Positions 1 to 6,737 of a stretch of 64,000 nt of DNA are shown here, in pieces. Origin of the DNA: CAZYQW01 sp964649825 (lineage in GTDB: Bacteria > Planctomycetota > B15-G4 > JADJEK01); the NCBI GenBank assembly GCA_964649825.1, contig CAZYQW010000051.1, positions 1 to 64,000 on the forward strand, read 5' to 3'. The notes below the pieces were generated by a model. That model had not been told where the DNA came from, ran no database searches, and worked only from the letters and a program-made list of their open reading frames with translations. A program made the position numbers and the translations under genes. Position 1 is the first letter of the stretch. Each line of letters opens with the position of its first letter.

Positions 1-267
1 CTTCCCGATCGGGCGACGGCCTTCTCCATAATTCAAGAGGATCGGCATCCGCGACTTCACTTTCGAGGCTTGCTCAGAGTTCACTCACGTTACGGCCCGC
101 AGGGTCGCTGGCCCGCCTTTCGCGGGCTTTGCCTCCGGGGCTTCGACGGCTGGCGTTACCTCCATCCGCCGCCCGGGTGGCTACCAGATCGAACCGACAA
201 TTATCTGGGTGGATCTTTCATCCACAGGTCCTTTCCGCCAAGGGCGTCTCCGCCCGTCTTGGCGCAC
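1..267 (-). mobile_element. Putative group II intron, 5' end only (runs off left edge)
   Basis: Read leftward on the minus strand from position 267, the sequence opens with GTGCGCC, matching the group II intron 5' consensus GUGYG. Strong hairpins follow: 236-264 (stem CGCCAAG/CTTGGCG with an inner GGCG/CGCC), 209-225 (GTGGAT/ATCCAC) and 111-127 (GCCCGC/GCGGGC), the last two with GAAAG loops on this strand. A stem-loop at 273-300 lies on the 5' exon side five bases before the boundary, which is the kind of site group IIC introns choose. No convincing ORF lies inside; an intron-encoded protein would be further left, perhaps starting at ATG 29. Domain V and the 3' end are not visible. This is a fold and motif argument only; another structured RNA remains possible. 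Confidence 0.42.
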
Positions 268-411
268 TGAATCGGACGGGGTAACCCCAGTGCTGGTCCG
301 AGGAAACGCGCGACGCGGGGCGTGCTTGCGACGGCGCACACCGTCGCGTAGGATGACGACCCGTCCGAATTTGGAAACGGAGCCGAGGCGCTCGCGCCAC
401 GAACAGACCGG
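268..411. other. Intergenic stretch with a stem-loop
   Basis: This stretch before the first gene holds a nested stem-loop at 273-300 (outer stem CGGAC/GTCCG, inner GGGG/CCCC around TAA). It may be an old terminator used as the intron target. I see no ORF with a ribosome binding site and no clear promoter for the gene at 412. Confidence 0.5.
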
Positions 412-1074
412 ATGGAAGACACCCTGCTCGAGATCGACTGGCAGATCCTCGGTCTCACCTTCAACGTGCTCGGTGCGTTCTTCATCCTGGGGAGCCTCTA
501 CTTCAAGCGCGCGCGGCGCCACCTGCAGGAGTACTACGGGATCGCGCGGCGGCGACCGCTCCGGACGATCCGCGACAACGTCCTGAACATGGTCCAGCTC
601 GTGATCGGTTTCACGTTCTTGATCTTCGGGTACGTGCTGCAGATCGCGAACCAGTTCTCGATCACGCTCGACGACCGGGACCGGTTCTTCGACCACCCGG
701 GCGTTCTGATCGTCGCGAGCACGCTGATCGGGTTCATGCTGCTCGTCACGCTGCTCCTGAAGATGTTCCAGATCCTCTGGACCAAGTGGGTCTTCAAACG
801 GCTCTTGATCGAGTTCTACCGGGAGAACAGTTGGGCGCTCGAGAAGTTCCCGGCGACCGCCAAGGAGGCCGGCGAGATCCTCGGCGTGCCGCGCCACAAG
901 GAAGACTCGGTCGCCGAGTACATGGACCGGCTGATGAAGTACCTGGCGATCGAGCCCCACGACGACGTGCGGGCGCGGGAGACGAAGTCCGGCCGGCGCG
1001 GCGCGACCGCGATCCCGCCCGAGCCGCAGCCGATCACGCCGCACCCGGCGACCCCGCCCCGCATCGTCTCCTGA
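412..1074 (+). CDS. Hypothetical integral membrane protein
   Basis: A 220-residue protein I do not recognise. Three hydrophobic segments are visible, at about residues 12-30, 58-80 and 98-125, followed by a charged cytoplasmic-type region and a proline-rich tail (about 195-215) likely to be disordered. A DDRDRFF loop sits between the second and third segments. There are no catalytic motifs. The ATG is the first in a frame with strongly GC-rich third positions, but I see no strong Shine-Dalgarno. It lies 40 bp upstream of a CDP-glycerol-type transferase on the same strand, so an envelope-related role is possible but unproven. Confidence 0.72.
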   Translation: MEDTLLEIDWQILGLTFNVLGAFFILGSLYFKRARRHLQEYYGIARRRPLRTIRDNVLNMVQLVIGFTFLIFGYVLQIANQFSITLDDRDRFFDHPGVLIVASTLIGFMLLVTLLLKMFQILWTKWVFKRLLIEFYRENSWALEKFPATAKEAGEILGVPRHKEDSVAEYMDRLMKYLAIEPHDDVRARETKSGRRGATAIPPEPQPITPHPATPPRIVS

Positions 1075-1114
1075 CCCCGCGATCCCGTCCGCGCGTGGCA
1101 AAACCTGTCTCGCC

Positions 1115-2248
1115 ATGAACGAGAAGAAGGTCCTCTTCTACGCCGAGTCTCCCGTCAAGTACGCGATGTTCCGTCCCGTGCAGGAGCGGCTCGCCGCGGG
1201 CGGAGGAATCCGCTTCTACTTCGCGGGGCAGCTCCGCGGGCGCCTCGAGTCGAAGGCGATGGCGCGCGAGCTCGGCGTGACCGGCGCCACGCCGATCCGG
1301 CGCGGGCTCGCCGCGTTGCGCCGGTTCGACCTCTTCGTCACCGCCGACTACGACACGTGGAGCGGATTCTCGCTGCGCGGGTTGCCGATCTCGCGCTCGC
1401 CGAAGCTCCAGATCTTCCACGGCGTGTCGATGCGAAACGGTGCGCTCCAGCCCGCGATCGCGCGCTTCCAGCACCTGTTCGTGGTGGGGCCTTACATGTA
1501 TCGGGGGCTCGTCGAGCACTGCGGCTTCGACGATGGCGACCCGCGCCTCCATCGAGTCGGAATGCCGAAGGTCGACCGCCTCGTCGACGGATCGATCGAC
1601 GTCGATCGGGTGAGGCGCGAGCTCGGGCTCGACCCGTCGCGGCCGACCGTCACCCTCGCGCCGACGTGGTTGCGCTCGTCGCCGTTCGCCGAGGTCGGCG
1701 TCGAGCTGATCGAGCGGCTGTCGGCCGGGCCGTGGAACCTCGTCATCAAGCTCCACGACAAATACCTCGACTCGCGTTACAACCTCGTCGACTGGGGGAA
1801 GCGGCTCGAGGGGATCGCCGGTCGAGACAACGTCGTGGTCCCGCTCGGTCGCTACGACGCGGTGCCGTTGCTCCTCGCGACCGACGTGTTGATCACGGAC
1901 GCGTCGTCGATCGGGCACGAGTTCACGCTGCTCGATCGGCCGCTCGTCTACCTGAGGATCGAGGCGACGCCGAAGCTCCTCGAGCAGTTCCCGCGCCTCG
2001 ATCTGGAGACGTGGGGCCAGCGCGCCGGCGAGGCGTGCTCCGACGCCGCGGGCTGCGTGGCCGCGGTGGAGCGGGCGCTCTCCGATCCGACGAGGAACGG
2101 CGAGATCCGCCGCGCGCTGGCGCGGGACGTGTTCTTCCACCCAGGTCAGGCGACCGAGGCGGCCGCGCGGGCGACGCGGCAGATTCTGGGTCTCGAGCGG
2201 GGAAAGGCGAGTGAGTCGCCGGGGTCGGAGCCGTCCTCTTCGGCGTGA
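1115..2248 (+). CDS. CDP-glycerol glycerophosphotransferase family protein
   Basis: A 377-residue GT-B-fold enzyme of the family that moves polyol-phosphate or sugar units from CDP- or nucleotide-linked donors onto envelope polymers or lipids. Visible family features are the N-terminal half ending in an FVVGPYMYRGL segment, an HRVGMPKVDRL stretch (about 150), TVTLAPTW (about 178), KLHDKYLDSRY (about 212) and the donor-side motif DVLITDASSIGHEF (about 253-266), equivalent to the LITDYSS signature of TagB/TagF-like enzymes. No membrane segment is obvious. The stop overlaps the GTG start of the next gene by four bases, so the two are translationally coupled. Donor and acceptor cannot be deduced, and a teichoic acid pathway is not implied. 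Confidence 0.8.
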   Translation: MNEKKVLFYAESPVKYAMFRPVQERLAAGGGIRFYFAGQLRGRLESKAMARELGVTGATPIRRGLAALRRFDLFVTADYDTWSGFSLRGLPISRSPKLQIFHGVSMRNGALQPAIARFQHLFVVGPYMYRGLVEHCGFDDGDPRLHRVGMPKVDRLVDGSIDVDRVRRELGLDPSRPTVTLAPTWLRSSPFAEVGVELIERLSAGPWNLVIKLHDKYLDSRYNLVDWGKRLEGIAGRDNVVVPLGRYDAVPLLLATDVLITDASSIGHEFTLLDRPLVYLRIEATPKLLEQFPRLDLETWGQRAGEACSDAAGCVAAVERALSDPTRNGEIRRALARDVFFHPGQATEAAARATRQILGLERGKASESPGSEPSSSA

Positions 2249-2991
2249 TCGTCGAAGCATCGAAACGTCGAATCCTCGCCCTGGCCGGCGACCTGCTCGA
2301 TCTCGTCTACCCCCCGACGTGCCTCGCGTGCGGCGTCGAGATGGAGTGCGCTCGCGAGCTCGTCTGCCCGCTCTGCCGCGCGTCGATCGTGACCGTGGGG
2401 CGCCGCGGGTGTCGGAAGTGCGGGGCCGAGCCGTTGCCCGGGTCCGCGCCGCGTCCGACTCGTTGCCGTCGCTGCACGTCGCGTCCGTTCGCGTTCCGGC
2501 GTGCGGTGGCCGCGGTGCGCTACGCGGGGGCGATCCGCGACGTCGTGCGCGCGGTGAAGTTCCAGGGTCGTCGCGAAGGCATTCCGTTCCTCGGCGAGCG
2601 GCTCGTGCGGGCGGTCGAGGAGACGGGCATCGGACGCCGTGCCTCGGTCGTGGTTCCGCTGCCGCTCCATCCGGCGCGCCGGTTCGTGCGCGGCTTCGAC
2701 CAAGCGGACCGGCTCGCCGTCCTCGTGGCGAGGGCGATCGAGCGCCCGCTCGTCCGCGGCGCGATCCGCCGTCGTCGATTCCAGGCTCCGCAGGCGACGG
2801 CCGCTCCGCACGCGCGGCGGACTCGGGTGGCCGGCGCGTTCGCTCCCACGCGCCGCGGCGGCCGGGTGCGGGACCGGTCGGTCCTGCTGATCGACGACGT
2901 GTTGAGCACCGGGGCGACCGCCGACGCCGCGACGCGGGCGTTGCTCGGCGCGGGGGCGCGGTCCGTCGACGTCGCGGTCGTTGCGACGTGA
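2245..2991 (+). CDS. comF: ComF family phosphoribosyltransferase-like protein
   Basis: A 248-residue double zinc-ribbon plus phosphoribosyltransferase protein of the ComF/GntX family. The N-terminus has Cys pairs CLACG (about 27-31) and CPLCR (about 43-47), then CRKCG and CRRC, consistent with zinc binding. The C-terminal half carries the PRPP loop VLLIDDVLSTGATADAA (about 212-228). In naturally competent bacteria ComF helps DNA uptake or processing; the biochemical activity of most members is undefined. It starts with GTG inside the stop of the upstream transferase (GTGA overlap). No other competence gene lies nearby, so the competence role is not supported locally. Confidence 0.85.
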   Translation: MIVEASKRRILALAGDLLDLVYPPTCLACGVEMECARELVCPLCRASIVTVGRRGCRKCGAEPLPGSAPRPTRCRRCTSRPFAFRRAVAAVRYAGAIRDVVRAVKFQGRREGIPFLGERLVRAVEETGIGRRASVVVPLPLHPARRFVRGFDQADRLAVLVARAIERPLVRGAIRRRRFQAPQATAAPHARRTRVAGAFAPTRRGGRVRDRSVLLIDDVLSTGATADAATRALLGAGARSVDVAVVAT

Positions 2992-3035
2992 GGCGAGGCG
3001 GCTCGCGGGCGACCCAGAGGGATTCGAGCGCTCCG

Positions 3036-3752
3036 TCAGTCGTCCGACCCGGCCTTGCGCACCTCGTTGCGGAGGAAGTCCATGTCCTTGATGAACTGCT
3101 GGATCGACCGGCGGTCCTCATCGCCGATCCCGGCGTAGCGGATCTCGACGGCGGCACCGTCCTCGTTCGCGATCGACTCGACGACGGCGGCCGCGATCTC
3201 GAAGTAGTACGCCTTCTTGAACAGCGGGAGCCGGAACTTGGCCTTCAGCCCCGCGGTGCAGGGAAAGCGGCTCGCGGGAAGCGCGACCTGCGCCTTCATC
3301 CCGTCCTCGCCGAGGTCGAGGATGCGGCCGACCACCGGTCCGCCCACCGCCCTCTGACGTTCCACGTCGATGAAGTGGAGCATGACGCTGTTGCCGGCCG
3401 GGAGGTCGGAGAGAGTCTTGCCGAGGCTCGCCACCGCCTCGTTGTTCTCGTCGAACACCTTGATGACCTTCGTGAGCCCCAGACTGTCGAGGACGTCGCG
3501 CACGAACCCGGACGGCTGCGCGATCACGAGGTCGCCGCCGAACTCCTTCATCATCTTGCGGGACTTCACGATCGCACCGATCGCGGTGCTCATGATGAAC
3601 TTGACCGCCCGCATGTCGAGGACGATGTTCCGGATTCCGTTCGCGGCCAGCGATTCGACCTCCTCGAGGTACGAGTTGACCACGAACGAGTCGAACTCGC
3701 CTCGCATGGTGAGGACGGCGACGTCGCCGTTGATCTCCCGCTCGATCTTCAT
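3036..3752 (-). CDS. STAS-domain / PilZ-like two-domain signalling protein
   Basis: A 238-residue protein. Residues 1-100 form a STAS domain of the anti-sigma-factor-antagonist type; the segment VKFIMSTAIGAIVKS holds the Ser/Thr pair where RsbV/SpoIIAA proteins are phosphorylated. Residues about 125-225 resemble PilZ, but the c-di-GMP signatures are weak: the expected D/NxSxxG reads DLGEDG, so Ser is missing. The ATG follows GGAGAG with good spacing; a longer frame upstream lacks such a site. It is transcribed divergently from a GAF-PP2C phosphatase, and that phosphatase class usually dephosphorylates STAS proteins, so the two probably form a partner-switching pair. The downstream target is not visible. 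Confidence 0.85.
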   Translation of the reverse strand: MKIEREINGDVAVLTMRGEFDSFVVNSYLEEVESLAANGIRNIVLDMRAVKFIMSTAIGAIVKSRKMMKEFGGDLVIAQPSGFVRDVLDSLGLTKVIKVFDENNEAVASLGKTLSDLPAGNSVMLHFIDVERQRAVGGPVVGRILDLGEDGMKAQVALPASRFPCTAGLKAKFRLPLFKKAYYFEIAAAVVESIANEDGAAVEIRYAGIGDEDRRSIQQFIKDMDFLRNEVRKAGSDD

Positions 3753-3956
3753 CGTGCTCTCCGTTGGGGCACTTGGCGTGAACCCGGCTTCGGGGTCGGC
3801 AAGGACGAGCAGATTCTGCCGGTCGACCTGAGGGCCGTCAAGGAACGCCGCTTCGCCTGGAGGAGCGGGACGCCGCCCCGCTCTTCGCTTGTGAGCCACG
3901 GAGCGGTCCGATACGATCGCTCGCAGAGATCCTCACCCAGGGCGCGAGGCGAACGA
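3753..3956. promoter_or_regulatory. Divergent intergenic region of the STAS-PilZ / GAF-PP2C pair
   Basis: This 204-bp gap must hold the promoters of both divergent signalling genes. I cannot assign -35/-10 boxes with confidence in either direction. The minus-strand gene has a GGAG site at its inner edge and the plus-strand gene a GAGG site. Confidence 0.4.
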
Positions 3957-5312
3957 TTGGGTTGGTTCGGACGAGGAAAGAGCGAGCGCAAGGACGAACG
4001 GCTGCCGCCGCCAGCGCGACATGACGCCTCCTCGGATCAGACCCAGGTCCTGACCGGCGACGACCGGATCGACGCCCAGAAGGTCCGTATCCTGCTCGAC
4101 ACGATCGCCGAGCTGATCTCCACCGTCGAGCATCGGGACGTGCTGACGAAGATCGTGGACAACGCGATCCACGTGGTCGGGGCGGAGCGCGGCATCCTGT
4201 TCCTGTTCGAGAACGGCGACTCGACCAAGCTCCGGATCCGCGTCGCGCGCGCCGCCGGCGGCCGTGACCTCGAGGTTCCGATCCAGTACTCGACCACGGT
4301 GACGGGGAAGGTTGCAGAGAGCGGCGAGCCGATGACCTGGAAGGTCTCGTCGCAGGACACGCCCCTCGACCTGTCGCAGTCGATCGTCGACATGAAGCTG
4401 ACGTCGGTGATGTGCACGACGCTCCGCGTGAAGGATCAGCGGCTCGGCGTGATCTACGTCGACTCGCGCGCCACGCACCGGGAGTTCACACGAGCCGACC
4501 TGCGGTTCTTCGACGCGCTCGCCGGCGCGCTCTCCGTGACCGTCGAGAACGCGCGGCTCATCCGCGAGATCCTGGCCAACGAGCGCGTGAAGGAGCAGGT
4601 GAAGATCGCGCGCCAGATCCAGGAGGGTCTGCTCCCGCGCACGCCGGAGGGGATCGACGGCTTCCAGATCGCGGGCTGGTCCGAGCCGGCCGAGGAGGCG
4701 CTCGGCGACTACTACGACTTCATCCCGCTCGAGGACGGCCGTCTCGTCTTCGCGATCGGCGACGTGGCCGGCCACGGCATCGGTCCCGCGCTGCTGATGT
4801 CGAGCGCGCGCTCGCTCCTCCACTCGCTGACGGACGGACCGTTCGAGATCGGCGACATCCTCGAACGGATGAACAACCGGTTCGAGGAGGACACGAGCGG
4901 GGCGATCTTCATGTCGCTCTTCGTGGGTCTGCTCGATCCGAAGCAGCGGACGTTCACGTACGGCAACGCGGGCCACACGGCGCCCGTCGTGATCCGCGGC
5001 GCGACCGACGCGTCGGAGGACCTCGGCCAGACCGGGCTCGCGCTCGGGATCGAGTCCGGCATGCCGTACCGTGTCGAGGGCCCGGTGAGGCTCGATCCGA
5101 ACGACATCGTCGTGCTCACCACGGACGGCATCCTCGAGGCGCGACGCGGCGACGAGTTCTACGGTCGCGACCGGTTGAAGCAGGCGGTGCGGAACAACCG
5201 CACGCTCACCCCGCGGGAGCTGATCCGCGCCGTTCACCGATCCGTGCTCGATTTCACGCGCGGCGCGGCGCCGGACGACGACCTGACGATGGTCGTGCTC
5301 TGCGCGAAATAG
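3957..5312 (+). CDS. GAF-domain PP2C (SpoIIE/RsbU-type) serine phosphatase
   Basis: A 451-residue cytoplasmic phosphatase. A GAF sensor domain covers about residues 40-190, a short helical linker (ANERVKEQVKIARQIQEGLLP, the usual RsbU-type connector) follows, and a PP2C/SpoIIE catalytic domain fills about 225-450. Metal-binding motifs are intact: GDYYDF, IGDVAGHGIGPALLM, TTDGILEA and the terminal DDDLTMVVL. The frame is open far upstream, so the start is a choice: TTG 3957 follows GAGG six bases earlier and gives MGWFGRGK. No ATG fits as well. It likely dephosphorylates the STAS protein encoded divergently next to it in response to a small ligand or redox signal. Confidence 0.87.
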   Translation: MGWFGRGKSERKDERLPPPARHDASSDQTQVLTGDDRIDAQKVRILLDTIAELISTVEHRDVLTKIVDNAIHVVGAERGILFLFENGDSTKLRIRVARAAGGRDLEVPIQYSTTVTGKVAESGEPMTWKVSSQDTPLDLSQSIVDMKLTSVMCTTLRVKDQRLGVIYVDSRATHREFTRADLRFFDALAGALSVTVENARLIREILANERVKEQVKIARQIQEGLLPRTPEGIDGFQIAGWSEPAEEALGDYYDFIPLEDGRLVFAIGDVAGHGIGPALLMSSARSLLHSLTDGPFEIGDILERMNNRFEEDTSGAIFMSLFVGLLDPKQRTFTYGNAGHTAPVVIRGATDASEDLGQTGLALGIESGMPYRVEGPVRLDPNDIVVLTTDGILEARRGDEFYGRDRLKQAVRNNRTLTPRELIRAVHRSVLDFTRGAAPDDDLTMVVLCAK

Positions 5313-5354
5313 GTTCGAGCACGGGCACGGGCACGAAAAGGCGGGGCCGAACGG

Positions 5355-6638
5355 ATGCACGAGATGGCGATTCGCGGGGCGCGCCTCGTCGGGAGGGACG
5401 GCGTCGCCATCCGAGAGGTCGGGATCGACGGCGGCCGGATCAGCGCGGTCGATGACGAGGTCGAACCCGCGATGATCGAGTTCGACGGCGAGGGGCTCCT
5501 GCTCCTGCCGGGGCTGATCGACGATCACGTCCACTTCCGCGAGCCGGGCATGGAGGTCAAGGAGGACTTCGCGTCTGGCAGCCGCGCCGCCGCGCACGGC
5601 GGGGCGACCACGGTGTTCGAGATCCAGAACAACGCGCCGCTCATGACGTCCCGCGCCGCCGTCGAGTCGAAGCTGGCGGTCGTGCGGCCGAAGTCGCGGG
5701 TGAACGTGGGCGTGTACGGCAGCGCGAACGCGTCGTCGGCCGGTCGGCTCGCGGAGATGGCCGACCTCGTGATGGGGTTCAAGGTGTTCCTCGCGCCGTC
5801 GCACGGGGACGAAGGCGTCGACTCCGACCTGACCCTGCGGACGATCTTCCAGGAGATCACGCGCCTCGGGAAGATCGCGGTGATCCACGCCGAGGATCGC
5901 TCCACGATCGCGGCCGGCCTCGAGGCGTACGGCAAGCTCGGCGCGCGGGGGTGGAGCCGTGCCCGGTCGGCGGCGGCCGAGGTGAAGGCATGCGAGCGTG
6001 CGATCCGGCTCGCGGAGACCCTCGGCACGCGGATCCATCTCTTCCACCTCTCGTCGGCGGGTGCGGTCGACCTCGTCGAGGAGGCGAAGGGGCGCGGCCT
6101 CTCCGTCACGGCCGCGACGTGCCCGCATTATCTGTTGTTCACCGACGACGACGTGGAACGGCTCGGCGGCCTCCTGAAGTGCAACCCGTCGATCAAGACC
6201 GCCGTCGACCGAGCGCGCCTGCGGGAAGGCGTCCGCGACGGGATCATCGACGTGATCGAGACCGACCACGCTCCGCACCGGCCGGCCGAGAAGCTGGCGC
6301 CGTTCGAGAGGAACCCGTCGGGGATCTCGTCGGCCGACGTCTTCCTTCCGCTTCTCTTCCGATTGATCGAGGAAGGCGTGTTGACGCTCCGCTCTCTCGT
6401 GGAGCGGTGCTGTCTCGCCCCGGCGCGGATCTATGGACTCCAGGGAAAGGGCTGGATCGAGCGCGGCACCGACGCCGACCTCGTCCTCGTCGATGACCGC
6501 GCGCGGTGGACGCCGACCGCGGACGAGTTCGCGTCGAAGGCGAACGTGTCGCCGTTCGTCGGCATGCACCTGCCCGCGCGCGTCGTCACGACGTGGGTCG
6601 GGGGGCGGGTCGCGTGGTCGGACCGGCCCGAGCCGTAG
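5355..6638 (+). CDS. pyrC: Dihydroorotase (class I amidohydrolase)
   Basis: A 427-residue metal-dependent amidohydrolase, most like dihydroorotase of pyrimidine synthesis, which interconverts carbamoyl-aspartate and dihydroorotate. The zinc motif DDHVHFREPG (about 55-64) is the class signature; a Lys in LVMGFKVF (about 139-146) is placed to be the carboxylated metal bridge. ALIHAED-like VIHAED, the LFHLSSAGAV stretch, KCNPSIK and the catalytic TDHAPH (about 302-307) follow in the expected order. Allantoinase or hydantoinase remain alternatives because the genes around it are not pyrimidine genes. It ends about 100 bp from convergent polA, separated by a short tandem repeat. Confidence 0.85.
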   Translation: MHEMAIRGARLVGRDGVAIREVGIDGGRISAVDDEVEPAMIEFDGEGLLLLPGLIDDHVHFREPGMEVKEDFASGSRAAAHGGATTVFEIQNNAPLMTSRAAVESKLAVVRPKSRVNVGVYGSANASSAGRLAEMADLVMGFKVFLAPSHGDEGVDSDLTLRTIFQEITRLGKIAVIHAEDRSTIAAGLEAYGKLGARGWSRARSAAAEVKACERAIRLAETLGTRIHLFHLSSAGAVDLVEEAKGRGLSVTAATCPHYLLFTDDDVERLGGLLKCNPSIKTAVDRARLREGVRDGIIDVIETDHAPHRPAEKLAPFERNPSGISSADVFLPLLFRLIEEGVLTLRSLVERCCLAPARIYGLQGKGWIERGTDADLVLVDDRARWTPTADEFASKANVSPFVGMHLPARVVTTWVGGRVAWSDRPEP

Positions 6639-6664
6639 AGCCAGGTTGGTGGCGGGCATCTTCC

Positions 6665-6706
6665 GGGTCCGTACGCGGGTCCGTACGCGGGTCCGTACGC
6701 GGGCCC
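6665..6706. repeat. Short tandem repeat between convergent genes
   Basis: Three copies of a 12-base unit GGGTCCGTACGC plus a diverged fourth lie head to tail between the dihydroorotase and polA stop codons. The unit contains the self-complementary CGTACG. It could add secondary structure at a convergent end, but no terminator-like T run is present. Confidence 0.75.
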
Positions 6707-6737
6707 GCGCGCCGGGCGGGGCCTCGTACGCCGCGCT

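Noticed and set aside
184..208. tRNA T-arm-like sequence (GGTTCGATC on the minus strand)
   Set aside because: No cloverleaf can be built around it; it fits better as one hairpin of the putative intron RNA.
1034..3157. Long minus-strand open frame (about 700 codons) opposite the transferase and comF genes
   Set aside because: Arg/Pro-rich translation without domains, and it faces well-supported genes; long antisense frames are expected at this GC content.
3933..6659. 900-codon minus-strand frame opposite the phosphatase and dihydroorotase genes
   Set aside because: Antisense shadow: composition is Arg/Asp/Glu-rich with no motif, while both sense genes have intact catalytic motifs.
6665..6706. 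CRISPR-like array from the 12-base repeats
   Set aside because: Units are directly adjacent with no spacers and too short; it is a simple tandem repeat.
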